64,000 nt of DNA from Candidatus Limnocylindrales bacterium (GTDB lineage Bacteria > Desulfobacterota > Binatia > UBA1149 > CAITLU01), in NCBI GenBank assembly GCA_035571835.1, contig DATNBU010000001.1:62001-126000 (forward strand). Reading direction: 5' to 3'. Shown one piece after another: positions 42,463-51,796 of the stretch (position 1 is the stretch's first letter; each line of letters starts with the position of its first letter). The notes under the pieces were generated by a model that made no database searches, was not told the DNA's origin, and worked only from the letters and a program-made list of their open reading frames with translations. The position numbers were made by a program, and so were the translations under genes.

Positions 42463-44727
42463 ATGGCGACGATCGAAAGCAGCCCCGAGTTTGTGATCCA
42501 GGCCTACAAGAAGATGCACGAGCGTCTCGCCGTGGTTCGAAAGCGCGTCGGGAAGCCGCTCACGCTCGCCCAGAAGATCATCCTCGGGCACCTGAGCTCG
42601 CCGGAGACCGCCGAGCTCGAGCGCGGCAAGAGCTACGTCGAGCTGAGGCCGGATCGCGTCGCCATGCAGGATGCGACGGCGCAGATGGCGCTCCTGCAGT
42701 TCATGCAGGCAGGCAGGCCGTCGGTCGCCGTGCCGACGACCGTGCACTGCGACCATCTGATCCAGGCCCACCACGGCGCCGCCGCCGACACGTCGCAGGC
42801 CCGGACCGAGAATTCGGAGGTCTACGACTTCCTCGCGTCGGTCTCGGCAAAATACGGGATCGGATTCTGGAAGCCGGGCTCCGGCATCATCCACCAGGTC
42901 GTCCTCGAGAATTACGCGTTCCCGGGCGGGCTCATGATTGGCACCGATTCGCATACGCCGAACGCGGGCGGTCTCGGGATGTGCGCGGCGGGCGTTGGCG
43001 GCGCCGATGCGGTCGACGTCATGGCCGGCTTTCCGTGGGAGGTGCTGCTTCCGCGAACGATCGGGGTCCGGCTGACCGGCAAGCTCAGCGGCTGGGCCGC
43101 GCCCAAGGACATCATCCTCAAGCTTTGCGGGATCCTTACGGTAAAGGGCGGAACCAACAAGATTGTCGAGTACTTCGGGCCCGGAACCTCAAGCATCAGC
43201 TGCACGGGCAAGGGGACCATCTGCAACATGGGCGCCGAGCTCGGAGCGACCTGCTCGGTGTTCCCGTTCGACGAACGGATGGCGACGTACCTCAAGGCAA
43301 CCGGCCGCGCGAAGCTGGCCGAGCTAGCCGCCGCAAACATCGATCTCGTGACCGCCGACCCCGAGACCGCCGAGCGGCCCGCCGACTACTACGACGAGAT
43401 CGTCGAGATCGACCTGTCGACCCTCGAGCCGCATCTGGTCGGCCCGCACACGCCGGATCTCGCCCGCCCGCTCTCCGAGGTCGCGGCCGCCGTTCGAAGC
43501 GAAGGCTATCCGGACCAGCTCAGCGCTGCCCTCATCGGGAGCTGCACGAACTCGTCGTACGAGGACATCTCGCGCGTGGCGTCGATCGCTGAGCAGGCGG
43601 CAGCGCACGGTTACAAGGCCAGGGCGTCGCTCCTCGTCAGCCCGGGCAGCGACATGATCTTCGAAACCATCCAGCGCGACGGCCAGATGGCGTCGCTCGA
43701 GAAGGTCGGTGCATCGGTTCTCGCCAACGCGTGCGGGCCGTGCATCGGCCAGTGGAAGCGCGACGACGTTGCCAAGGGCGTCCGGAACTCGATCGTCACG
43801 TCGTTCAACCGCAACTTTCCCGGCCGCAACGACGCCAATCCCGAGACGCTCGCGTTCATCGCGAGCCCGGAGATCACGCTTGCGCTCGGCCTTGCCGGAT
43901 CGCTGTCGTTCAATCCGATGAAGGATTCTCTCGGCAGCAACGGCTCGAGCTTCCGCCTGTCTGCTCCTCCGCCGGCTCCCGAAGTTCCGGCCGAAGGATT
44001 TGCGACCGCGCTCGGCGGCTATCAGCCGCCGGCCGAAGACGGCAGCAAGGTCGAGATCAAGGTGAAGCCGGACAGCCCGCGCCTCGCGCTGCTCGACCCG
44101 TTTCCGAAGCCCGAAGCACCGCAGTACCTGCGCATGCCGCTGCTGCTCAAGACGCAGGGCAAGACGACGACCGACCACATCTCGCCGGCCGGCCCGTGGC
44201 TGCGCTTCCGCGGACACCTCGACAAGATCAGCGACAACATGTTCACCGGCGCGATCCGCGCAGGCACCGGCGAGCGCGGCACCACGCGCAATCCGCTGAC
44301 CGGCGAACAGGGCCAGGGCGTGCCGGCCGTTGCACGTGCGCTCAAGGCGGCCGGCCGCAGGTGGATCGTGGTCGGAGACGAGAACTACGGCGAAGGCTCG
44401 AGCCGCGAGCACGCCGCGATGAGCCCGCGCCATCTCGGCTGCGCCGTCGTGCTGACGCGCAGCTTTGCACGCATCCATGAGTCGAACCTCAAGAAGCAGG
44501 GCATCCTGCCACTGACGTTCGCGAACGCGGCGGACTGGGCGAAGGTGCGCGACGACGACGAGATCTCCGTGCCCGGTGCGCTCGAGATTTCACCGGGCCG
44601 TCCGACCGACGTCGTGCTGCATCACAAGGACGGCAGCGAAGAGACGATCGCGGCGAACCACTCGTGCAACGCCGAGCAGATCGGCTGGATCCGCGCGGGC
44701 GGCGCGCTCAACCTGCTGCGTCAGTAG
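42463..44727 (+). CDS. Aconitate hydratase (mitochondrial-type)
   Basis: The ATG at 42463 with AAGGAG 6 bases upstream gives 754 residues. Aconitase signature: TDSHTPNAGGLGMCAAGVGGADAVD, the cluster cysteines in GSCTNSSYEDI and ANACGPCIGQW, SFNRNFPGRND, and the swivel-domain GDENYGEGSSREHAA with ARIHESNLKKQG. It interconverts citrate and isocitrate in the TCA cycle. Domain order and length match the mitochondrial aconitase group. Its last 20 bases overlap the convergent gltX gene. Confidence 0.93.
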   Translation: MATIESSPEFVIQAYKKMHERLAVVRKRVGKPLTLAQKIILGHLSSPETAELERGKSYVELRPDRVAMQDATAQMALLQFMQAGRPSVAVPTTVHCDHLIQAHHGAAADTSQARTENSEVYDFLASVSAKYGIGFWKPGSGIIHQVVLENYAFPGGLMIGTDSHTPNAGGLGMCAAGVGGADAVDVMAGFPWEVLLPRTIGVRLTGKLSGWAAPKDIILKLCGILTVKGGTNKIVEYFGPGTSSISCTGKGTICNMGAELGATCSVFPFDERMATYLKATGRAKLAELAAANIDLVTADPETAERPADYYDEIVEIDLSTLEPHLVGPHTPDLARPLSEVAAAVRSEGYPDQLSAALIGSCTNSSYEDISRVASIAEQAAAHGYKARASLLVSPGSDMIFETIQRDGQMASLEKVGASVLANACGPCIGQWKRDDVAKGVRNSIVTSFNRNFPGRNDANPETLAFIASPEITLALGLAGSLSFNPMKDSLGSNGSSFRLSAPPPAPEVPAEGFATALGGYQPPAEDGSKVEIKVKPDSPRLALLDPFPKPEAPQYLRMPLLLKTQGKTTTDHISPAGPWLRFRGHLDKISDNMFTGAIRAGTGERGTTRNPLTGEQGQGVPAVARALKAAGRRWIVVGDENYGEGSSREHAAMSPRHLGCAVVLTRSFARIHESNLKKQGILPLTFANAADWAKVRDDDEISVPGALEISPGRPTDVVLHHKDGSEETIAANHSCNAEQIGWIRAGGALNLLRQ

Positions 44728-46192
44728 TCGTCGTCTTTGCGGCACCGGCAGGCGCTGCAGCGGCTGCAGCGGGCCGCAGCCGCAGCACACCGGTCGCCGC
44801 GCCGTCGCACGCCTCCCGGATGCGGGCCACGACGCGGTCGCGGCCGAGCACGTGGCAAAGCTCGAAAATCCCCGGGCTCGCCGTGCCGCCCGTCAGCGCG
44901 ACGCGCAGCGGCTGGGCAATCGCGCCGAGCTTGATCCCCTCGCCTTCGCAGAACGCCCGCAGCTCGTTTTCGATCTGCGGCAGCGTCCAGTCGTCCATCG
45001 CTTGGAGCTCGAGCACGAGCTCCAAGAGCCGGCGGCGGTCGCCTTCCGCGAGATGCTTCTCGACAGCAGCCGGATCGTATTCGACCGAGACGCGCACCAG
45101 CGGTCCCATCGCGGCCGCAAGCTCGACGAGCGTGCGCGCGCGCTCGCGCACCAATGCCACACCGGATTCGAGGAAATGATCGCCGAGCGTCCGCAGCCAG
45201 TCGTCCGGCAGGAACGGCTTTACCGCGGCGGCCAGCTGCGCAGCGGTACACAATTTCATGTGCTGGGCATTGACCCATTCGAACTTTTCCATGTCCCACG
45301 CGGCCGCGGCCTTGTGGATCGCCGACGGATCGAATGCATCGACGAGCTCGGGAATCGTGAAGATCTCCTGATCGCCGTGCGACCAGCCGAGCCTCGCAAG
45401 ATAGTTGAGCGTGGCTTCGGGCAGGAACCCGAGATCGCGGTAGGCCAGCAGTGAAGTCGCCCCGTGCCGTTTCGACAGCCGGCTTCGGTCCTGCCCGACG
45501 ATCAGCGGCATGTGACCGTAGACCGGAGGCTCCTCGTCGAGCGCCAGGAAGATCTGCACCTGGCGCGGCGTGTTGGTGATGTGGTCTTCGCCGCGCAGCA
45601 CGTGCGTGATCTCCATGTCGATGTCGTCGGCGACGTTGACCAGGTGGAACACCGGCGAGCCGTCCGAGCGAACCAGCACGAAGTCGTCGAGCTCGCTGTT
45701 CTCGAACGTGATGTCGCCGCGGATCACGTCCTTCACGACGGTCTGGCCGCCGAGCGGAACCGCAAGGCGCACGACTGCGGTCTCGCCTTCGGCCGGCTTG
45801 CGGCCAAGGTCGCGGCAGCGGCGGTCGTAGCCGAACGGCTTTCCTTCTTCCTGGGCTTTCCTCCGGCGCTCTTCGAGATCGGCTGCCGAACAGAAGCACC
45901 AGTACGCGTGCCCGCTCTTGAGCAACCGGCCGACGACGTCGCGGTAATAGTCGCTGCGCTTCGACTGGAAGATTGGCCCTTCGTCCCACGAAAGGCCGAG
46001 CCATTTCAGTCCTTCCAGAATTGCCTGAGTGTACTCGTCGGTCGAGCGTTCACGGTCGGTGTCTTCGATCCGCAGCACGAAGCTTCCGCTGTGATGGCGA
46101 GAGAACAGCCAGTTGAAAAGCGCCGTGCGCGCGCCGCCTATGTGAAGGTGGCCGGTCGGGCTCGGTGCAAAGCGCGTACGGATTTCCGACAT
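44708..46192 (-). CDS. gltX: Glutamyl-tRNA synthetase
   Basis: This 494-residue class I synthetase has RFAPSPTGHLHIGGARTALFNWLF (HIGH motif), LRIEDTDRERS, and the KMSKS counterpart SRLSKRHG. The discriminating C-terminal helical domain ends in an Ala-rich tail, RPAAAAAAPAGAAKTTTT, which is unusual. A C-x-C...Y-C zinc site is only partly present (YWCFCSAADLEERR). It charges tRNA-Glu (two such tRNAs are in this window). It follows ispF by 50 bases and overlaps the aconitase end by 20 bases. Confidence 0.94.
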   Translation of the reverse strand: MSEIRTRFAPSPTGHLHIGGARTALFNWLFSRHHSGSFVLRIEDTDRERSTDEYTQAILEGLKWLGLSWDEGPIFQSKRSDYYRDVVGRLLKSGHAYWCFCSAADLEERRRKAQEEGKPFGYDRRCRDLGRKPAEGETAVVRLAVPLGGQTVVKDVIRGDITFENSELDDFVLVRSDGSPVFHLVNVADDIDMEITHVLRGEDHITNTPRQVQIFLALDEEPPVYGHMPLIVGQDRSRLSKRHGATSLLAYRDLGFLPEATLNYLARLGWSHGDQEIFTIPELVDAFDPSAIHKAAAAWDMEKFEWVNAQHMKLCTAAQLAAAVKPFLPDDWLRTLGDHFLESGVALVRERARTLVELAAAMGPLVRVSVEYDPAAVEKHLAEGDRRRLLELVLELQAMDDWTLPQIENELRAFCEGEGIKLGAIAQPLRVALTGGTASPGIFELCHVLGRDRVVARIREACDGAATGVLRLRPAAAAAAPAGAAKTTTTDAAG

Positions 46193-46242
46193 GCGGCGGA
46201 ATCAACCACGCTCGATAGCGCAAGGCAACGAAGTGCGAGCGC

Positions 46243-46719
46243 TCAGGCTAGCTCGACGAGCACTGTGGCAAGCGATGCCACCGCGGCGGATTCGCCGACC
46301 GGCCCGATGCCGTCGCTGGTTTTTGCCTTGATCGAGAGAACATCGGTGCCGACGCGGAGCTCGTTCGCCATCGCGCTGCGCATGGCCTCGATATGGGGCG
46401 CGAGCCGGGGTTTTTCGATGACGATCGTCACGTCGGCGCTGACGATCGTGGCATGTTTTGCCGCGAGACGATCGCGCACTTCGGCGAGAAAGACCGACGA
46501 GCGGGCGTCCTTCCACCTCATGTCGTTCGACGGGAAGAACACTCCCATGTCGCCGAGACCCGCGGCCGAAAGCAGCGCATCGCACAGTGCGTGGGCCGCG
46601 ACATCGCCGTCGCTGTGTCCGAGTGAGCCGCGATCGAACGGGATCTCGATGAGCCCGAGCCACAGCGGCCGGCCCGCGACGAGCCGATGGATGTCATAGC
46701 CCTGACCAATGCGCAGCAT
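46243..46719 (-). CDS. ispF: 2-C-methyl-D-erythritol 2,4-cyclodiphosphate synthase
   Basis: The ATG at 46719 with GGAGG 6 bases upstream gives 158 residues, the normal IspF length. Zinc ligands are D and H in GYDIHRL, and later HSDGDVAAHALCDALL. The conserved SNDMRWKDARSS, VTIVIEKPRLAPH and IKAKTSDGIGPVG are present. It acts in the non-mevalonate isoprenoid pathway. It is first in an ispF-gltX pair. No ispD is next to it. Confidence 0.95.
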   Translation of the reverse strand: MLRIGQGYDIHRLVAGRPLWLGLIEIPFDRGSLGHSDGDVAAHALCDALLSAAGLGDMGVFFPSNDMRWKDARSSVFLAEVRDRLAAKHATIVSADVTIVIEKPRLAPHIEAMRSAMANELRVGTDVLSIKAKTSDGIGPVGESAAVASLATVLVELA

Positions 46720-46746
46720 GCGAGCCCTCCCGGCCTGCGATCCGTG

Positions 46747-46767
46747 AAACCGGGACGGCCCCGGTTT
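46747..46767 (+). other. Small hairpin in the ispF/ntrB divergent region
   Basis: AAACCGGG, loop ACGGC and CCCGGTTT are followed by TT on the plus strand. This has the look of an intrinsic terminator but sits about 27 bases upstream of the leftward ispF start and 140 bases before ntrB. It may limit read-through or be part of the ispF leader. Confidence 0.35.
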
Positions 46768-46905
46768 TTCCTGCACGACGAGCGGCACGACAAAAGCCGG
46801 TGCTTTCCAGCCGTTATCGCAAAACCGTCGTTTTGAGGCGCGCGAGAGCATGGTAGCATCCCGCCGTCTGCGACTTCGAGCCTTCCGAAGCCGCGTACGT
46901 CGCAC

Positions 46906-48021
46906 GTGACGTCCGAGGATTCCATCCGCACCGCCGATCACGAAGCGGTGCTGGCGAGCTTGCTCGAAGCAGTTGTGGCCTTTGGCCCCGGCGGACAGGT
47001 GAACTTCGTTAATCCCGCGGCCGAGTCCCTGCTCAGCCGTTCCGGCCGCACGCTGATCGGCCGCGACCTTTCCAACGTCTTCCGCTCCACACCCTGGATT
47101 GCCGAAATGCTGCGCCGGCTTGGCCCCGAGCATCCGGTGGTTCGCGAACAGGGTGAGCTCGTGCTGTCGAACGGCAACGTTCCGGTGCTGGCCGAGGCAT
47201 CGCTGGTTCCCGAGCGCGAAGCGATCGAGACCGCCGGCACGCTCGTGCTCTACGACCTGACCCGGCGCGGCGAGCTTCAGAATCAGGAAAATCAGCGCCG
47301 GCGCGTCGCCGAGCTCGACCGCATGGCCGCCCAGTTCGCCCATGAGATCAACAACCCGCTCTCGGGCATTCGCGGCGCAGCGCAGCTCCTCGGCCGCAAG
47401 CTCGCCGAGCGCCACGACCTGGTCGAATACACCGAGCTGATCGTTCGCCAGGTCGATCGCCTGAGCGAGCTCGTCGAAGCCCTGATGGCGCTCGAAGCTC
47501 CCGTGCTGCGCAAGCAGCCGGTCAACGTCCATCGCATCATGGACGAGCTCATGCTGCTCGAGCGCAGCTCGGCCGACCAGCGCGGCATCGTGTTCGAAGC
47601 CGAGTTCGATCCGAGCCTGCCCGAAGTCAGCGGCGATCCCGCACGGCTCGAGCAGCTGTTCCTGAACATCCTGCGCAATGCGGTCGCGCACTGTCCGCCT
47701 TCTCTCGGACGGATCCGCGTCGCTACCAGGATGGACAATTCGTTTTATGTGGACCGTAACTCCGAACGCGTCTCGTTTCTGAGCGTGTCGATTGCCGACA
47801 ACGGACCGGGTCTGGACGAGGAGGCGCTCGAGAACTGTTTCTCGCCGCTGTTCTCGCGCAGGCCGGGAGGTCACGGCATGGGACTGGCGATCGCGGGGGC
47901 GATCGCGATGGCTCACGACGGACGCATTCGCGCAGCAAACGTTCCCGGCGGCGGAGCCATTTTCCATGTCAGCCTTCCGCTGGCCCGCACGCGTGAACCG
48001 ATCAAAGGAGAACATCCGTGA
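46906..48021 (+). CDS. NtrB-like sensor histidine kinase
   Basis: The GTG start at 46906 gives 371 residues. A PAS domain (about 10-115, FVNPAAESLL) is followed by HisKA with the phospho-His in FAHEINNPLSGIRGAAQLL and an HATPase_c with NILRNAVAHC, DNGPGL and GGHGMGLAIA. There are no membrane segments. This is the NtrB (GlnL) layout. Its stop overlaps the following regulator start (GTGA at 48018-48021), so they form one operon controlling sigma54-dependent, probably nitrogen-responsive, genes. Confidence 0.88.
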   Translation: MTSEDSIRTADHEAVLASLLEAVVAFGPGGQVNFVNPAAESLLSRSGRTLIGRDLSNVFRSTPWIAEMLRRLGPEHPVVREQGELVLSNGNVPVLAEASLVPEREAIETAGTLVLYDLTRRGELQNQENQRRRVAELDRMAAQFAHEINNPLSGIRGAAQLLGRKLAERHDLVEYTELIVRQVDRLSELVEALMALEAPVLRKQPVNVHRIMDELMLLERSSADQRGIVFEAEFDPSLPEVSGDPARLEQLFLNILRNAVAHCPPSLGRIRVATRMDNSFYVDRNSERVSFLSVSIADNGPGLDEEALENCFSPLFSRRPGGHGMGLAIAGAIAMAHDGRIRAANVPGGGAIFHVSLPLARTREPIKGEHP

Positions 48022-49463
48022 CGACCCTAAGAAAGGGCACCGCGCTCGTCGTCGACGACGAGGCCGATGTACGCAAGGTGATCGGCGACGCGCTGACCGA
48101 AACCGGCTGCACCGTGATGACGGCCGGAGACGCCGAAAGCGCGCTCGAGATCCTCGACCAGGGCGGAGTGGATCTCGCATTCGTCGACATCAATCTCGGA
48201 CGTGCGAGCGGATTCGACATTCTCGATTCCGTGCGCAAGCGCGGAACCAGCACCGACATCGTCGTCATCACCGGCAAGGCCTCGGTCGCCAACGCGATCG
48301 AAGCGACCCGTCGCGGCGCGTACGACTACGTGACCAAACCGTTCGACATCGACCACCTGATCTCGCTCGCGCAGCGGATTCTCGACAGCCGCGCCGCCGT
48401 GCGCTCGCTGCCGGAGCCCGTCGCGAGCACCGAGCCCGCGGCGAAGGCGGAGATCGTCGGCCAGTCCGCGGCGATGCAGGAGGTCTACAAGATCATTGGC
48501 CGCATGGCCTCGAGCCCGACGACGGTGCTCATCCAGGGCGAAAGCGGCACCGGCAAGGAAGTCGTCGCGCGTGCGATCCACGCATATTCGACGCGCGCCG
48601 AGGGGCCGTTCGTTGCGGTCAACTGCTCGGCGATTCCCGCGGACCTGCTCGAAAGCGAAATGTTCGGACACGAGCGTGGTGCATTCACCGGTGCGACCGA
48701 GCGCCGCATCGGCAAATTCGAACAGGCCAGGAACGGTACGCTGTTTCTCGACGAAGTCAGCGACATGCCGCTCGCGCTTCAGGCCAAGCTTCTGCGCGTG
48801 CTGCAGGAACGCGAGTTCTCGCGCGTCGGCGGTCACGAGCTGCTGCCGGCCGAATGCCGCGTGCTCGCGGCAACCAACCGCGGCCTGGAAAGCGAAGTCG
48901 AAGCCGGCCGCTTCCGCGAAGACCTGTACTTCCGGCTGAAGGTCGTCGTGATCGACCTGCCGCCGCTTCGCGAGCGCCGCCAGGACATCCCCGACCTCGT
49001 CCGCCATTTCCTCGATCGCATCAATGCGCGCGAGCGCTTCAAGGTGAAAGGCGTTTCCGCCGAAGCCATGTCGCTGCTGGTCGAGCAGCACTGGAAGGGC
49101 AACGTCCGCGAGCTCGAGAACGTGCTGCTGCGGGCATCGGCGCTCGCGCCCGATCGCGTGCTCGGCGTCTCCGACCTTCCCATCAAGCCGCGCACCAGCG
49201 CACCGGTCATGGATTTGTCGGTGCCGCTGACCGACATTCTCAGCGCCAAGATCCGCGAGATGCTGGCTTCGTTCGGCACCGCGGAGCCGCGCGACCTGCA
49301 TGCGCGCGTGCTCGCGATGGTCGAAAAGCCGTTGTTCGAAGCGGTGCTCGAATCGACCGGCGGCAACCAGCTGAAGGCCGCCGACATCCTCGGGATCAAC
49401 CGCAACACGCTGCGCAAGAAAATCACCGACTACGGCATCTCGCTGTCGCGCGCACGGACGTGA
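48018..49463 (+). CDS. NtrC-family sigma54-dependent response regulator
   Basis: GTG start with AAAGGAG upstream; 481 residues. The receiver has VVDDEAD and phospho-Asp in AFVDINLGRASG. The AAA+ domain has Walker A GESGTGKE, the sigma54-contact GAFTGA, and Walker B LFLDEV. The C-terminal Fis-type HTH is GGNQLKAADILGINRNTLRKKI. It overlaps both ntrB upstream and thiE downstream by four bases. Target promoters of the -24/-12 type were not identified. Confidence 0.92.
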   Translation: MTTLRKGTALVVDDEADVRKVIGDALTETGCTVMTAGDAESALEILDQGGVDLAFVDINLGRASGFDILDSVRKRGTSTDIVVITGKASVANAIEATRRGAYDYVTKPFDIDHLISLAQRILDSRAAVRSLPEPVASTEPAAKAEIVGQSAAMQEVYKIIGRMASSPTTVLIQGESGTGKEVVARAIHAYSTRAEGPFVAVNCSAIPADLLESEMFGHERGAFTGATERRIGKFEQARNGTLFLDEVSDMPLALQAKLLRVLQEREFSRVGGHELLPAECRVLAATNRGLESEVEAGRFREDLYFRLKVVVIDLPPLRERRQDIPDLVRHFLDRINARERFKVKGVSAEAMSLLVEQHWKGNVRELENVLLRASALAPDRVLGVSDLPIKPRTSAPVMDLSVPLTDILSAKIREMLASFGTAEPRDLHARVLAMVEKPLFEAVLESTGGNQLKAADILGINRNTLRKKITDYGISLSRART

Positions 49464-50125
49464 CGGCACCGGCCTTTCGCCTTCCGCGCTTCTATCCGAT
49501 CGTCAATGTTGCCGATGCAGGCGACGCTGCGATCGAGCGGGCGTACCGCACGGCGGCCCATCTTGCCGGCTGCGGCGTCGCGCTGATGCAGCTTCGCGCC
49601 AAGCCGCTTGGCGGCGGCGCGATGACGGCGCTCGCGAAGAGACTGGTTGAAGCGTTCGGTGCCGGCGGCGTAGCGCTCATCGTCAACGATCGCGCCGACG
49701 TCGCGGCGGCGTCCGGCGCCGCGGGCGTGCACGTCGGCGACGAGGATCTGCCGGTCGATGCTGCGCGGCGGGTTCTGTCGGCGGCGGGCAGCGCATCGAT
49801 CGTCGGCTATTCCACGCACAGCGTGGCGGAGGCGATCGCCGCATCTTCCTTCGATGCGGACTACCTCGGCTTCGGACCGGTTTTCGACAGCCCGACAAAA
49901 GCCGGCGTGCGCGACGCGCGCGGGCTCGAGCTGCTCGCCGAAGTCTGTCGGATGGCGACGCTTCCCGTGGTTGCGATCGGCGGGATCACGCTGGAGACGG
50001 CGCCGCTCTGCTGGAAGGCAGGCGCCGAAAGCGTCGCGGTGATCAGCGATCTCGAACGGGTTGGGGATCTGCGCGCACGCGTCGCCGAGTGGCAGCGGTC
50101 CGCGCGCGAATTCTCGCCGGAGTGA
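49460..50125 (+). CDS. thiE: Thiamine-phosphate synthase
   Basis: GTG at 49460 overlaps the ntrC-like stop (GTGA) and gives 221 residues. ThiE motifs: FYPIVNVADAG, LMQLRAKPLGGG, LIVNDRADVAAASGAAGVHVGDEDLPV, GYSTHSVAEA, LGFGPVFDSPTKAG and VAIGGI. It joins HMP-PP and THZ-P to thiamine phosphate. Being last in a two-component operon is unusual. It converges on dnaB with a hairpin between them. Confidence 0.92.
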   Translation: MTAPAFRLPRFYPIVNVADAGDAAIERAYRTAAHLAGCGVALMQLRAKPLGGGAMTALAKRLVEAFGAGGVALIVNDRADVAAASGAAGVHVGDEDLPVDAARRVLSAAGSASIVGYSTHSVAEAIAASSFDADYLGFGPVFDSPTKAGVRDARGLELLAEVCRMATLPVVAIGGITLETAPLCWKAGAESVAVISDLERVGDLRARVAEWQRSAREFSPE

Positions 50126-50182
50126 TCGGCGCGGCACGTGAGCGCACGGTCAAATGTCGGCGCCGCAACCCGTCGCCATCGC

Positions 50183-50205
50183 CAACATTCCCCGGGGGAA
50201 TGTTG
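50183..50205. terminator. Palindromic hairpin between thiE and dnaB
   Basis: CAACATTCCC pairs with GGGAATGTTG around a 3-base loop. It sits between the thiE stop (50125) and the dnaB stop (50219), so it can serve both converging transcripts. No T-run follows. Confidence 0.5.
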
Positions 50206-50218
50206 CAGCAGGGACCCA

Positions 50219-51604
50219 CTACTCGTACCGCCCTCCCCCGTATCCGGCCGGCGACGACGCATCCTCGCGCGTGCTGAAGTTCCGGAACCGCGCGAACGCC
50301 TTGTCGAACATCAGCCGCACTGTTCCGGTCGGTCCGTTACGCTGCTTCGCGATGATGATTTCTGCGACACCCGGCTCGGGCGTGTCGGCATTGTACTGCT
50401 CGTCGCGGTAAAGGAAGACGATGACGTCGGCGTCCTGCTCGAGTGCGCCCGATTCGCGGAGATCGGCCATGCCGGGGCGCTTGTCGGCGCGCTGCTCGAC
50501 CTGACGGTTGAGCTGCGAGAGCGCTACGATCGGCACGCTCAGCTCCTTCGCCAGCGCCTTGAGCGACCGGGAGATCGCCGAGATCTCCTGTTCACGGCTG
50601 TCCTCACCGGTGCCGCGCATCAGCTGGAGGTAGTCGATGATGATCAGGCCGAGTCCCGCCTGCGCGTCGTGCTTGAGCCGCCGCGCCTTCGCGCGGATCT
50701 CGAGCACGGTCTGCGCAGCCGTATCGTCGATGTAGATCGGCGCGCCGCCGAGCTTGCCCGCCGTCAGCGCGATGTTCTTGATGTCGCGATCGTGAAGGTT
50801 TCCGGTACGCACGCGCGAGTTGTCGATCTCCGCCTGCGAGCACAGCATGCGCATCACGAGCTGGTCCGAGCTCATTTCCATCGAGAAGATCGCAACACCG
50901 ACGTTGCTCTCGCCGGCGGCGTATTCGGCGATATTCAGACAGAAGGCGGTCTTCCCCATACTCGGTCTGCCCGCCACGATGATCAGATCCGACGGCTGCA
51001 GCCCTGCCGTCTTGTGGTCGAGATCGTAGTATCCGGTCGCAACGCCCGTTACGTCGGACTTGCGCTCGAACAGCATCTCGATGCGCTCGACCGTCGGCCC
51101 GATCAGCGTATCGATGCGCCGCAGCGCGGTTCCCGAATGATCGGACGACAGCTCGAAGATCGCCTGCTCGGCCTTGTCGAGAAACTCGCGCGTCGCGCCG
51201 CGCGACTCGTACGCACCGGTCAGGATCTCGGATGACGTACGGATCAGCCGGCGCAGGATCGATTTGTCATGGATCAGCCGCGCGTAGTGGTCGACGTTGG
51301 CCGCCGTCACGACTTTTTCGGCAAGCTCGACCAGATAGGCCGTGCCGCCCACGCGCTGCAGCTCTCCGGAGTGCTTGAGCGCTTCGGTCACGGTGATCAC
51401 GTCAGCCGGCCGCGCCTGCGCCTGCAGCGAGCTGATCGCCGCGAAGATGCGGGCATGCCGCTCGGCATAGAAATCGGTGGCGACCACCAGGTCGGCGATG
51501 CGGTCGAACGCGTCCGAATCGGTCAGCAGCGCGCCAAGGACGGACTCCTCGGCTTCCTGGCTGTGCGGCGGAACGCGGGTGTAGGCGGCTTTGTTCTCGT
51601 CCAT
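50219..51604 (-). CDS. dnaB: Replicative DNA helicase
   Basis: In this 461-residue protein the N-terminal domain starts VPPHSQEAEESVLGALLTD, followed by a RecA-like ATPase with Walker A GRPSMGKTAF, IFSMEMSSDQLVMRMLC, IIDYLQLMRG and the C-terminal FLYRDEQYN...AEIIIAKQRNGPTGTV. Length and motifs are standard and no intein is present. It unwinds DNA at the replication fork. It stands alone, convergent with thiE. No origin features (DnaA boxes) are seen nearby. Confidence 0.95.
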   Translation of the reverse strand: MDENKAAYTRVPPHSQEAEESVLGALLTDSDAFDRIADLVVATDFYAERHARIFAAISSLQAQARPADVITVTEALKHSGELQRVGGTAYLVELAEKVVTAANVDHYARLIHDKSILRRLIRTSSEILTGAYESRGATREFLDKAEQAIFELSSDHSGTALRRIDTLIGPTVERIEMLFERKSDVTGVATGYYDLDHKTAGLQPSDLIIVAGRPSMGKTAFCLNIAEYAAGESNVGVAIFSMEMSSDQLVMRMLCSQAEIDNSRVRTGNLHDRDIKNIALTAGKLGGAPIYIDDTAAQTVLEIRAKARRLKHDAQAGLGLIIIDYLQLMRGTGEDSREQEISAISRSLKALAKELSVPIVALSQLNRQVEQRADKRPGMADLRESGALEQDADVIVFLYRDEQYNADTPEPGVAEIIIAKQRNGPTGTVRLMFDKAFARFRNFSTREDASSPAGYGGGRYE

Positions 51605-51796
51605 GAGCGGGCGATTCTGCGACGAACGCGCGGGCCCGGAAAATGACGCACGCGGTATGATCCCGCGGGACCCCGTGAAGCGTCATCACAAAGCTGTCGA
51701 TAAACTGTGGACCCGGGCCGCGAACTGACTGACGGCGCTCGCCGTTCGTGCGCGCACAGCGTTGCGCACAGCGAACGCACAGGTGCCGTGCGTTTC

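Noticed and set aside
51605-51796. Replication origin near dnaB
   Set aside because: No DnaA boxes or AT-rich unwinding element were seen, and dnaB often lies away from the origin.
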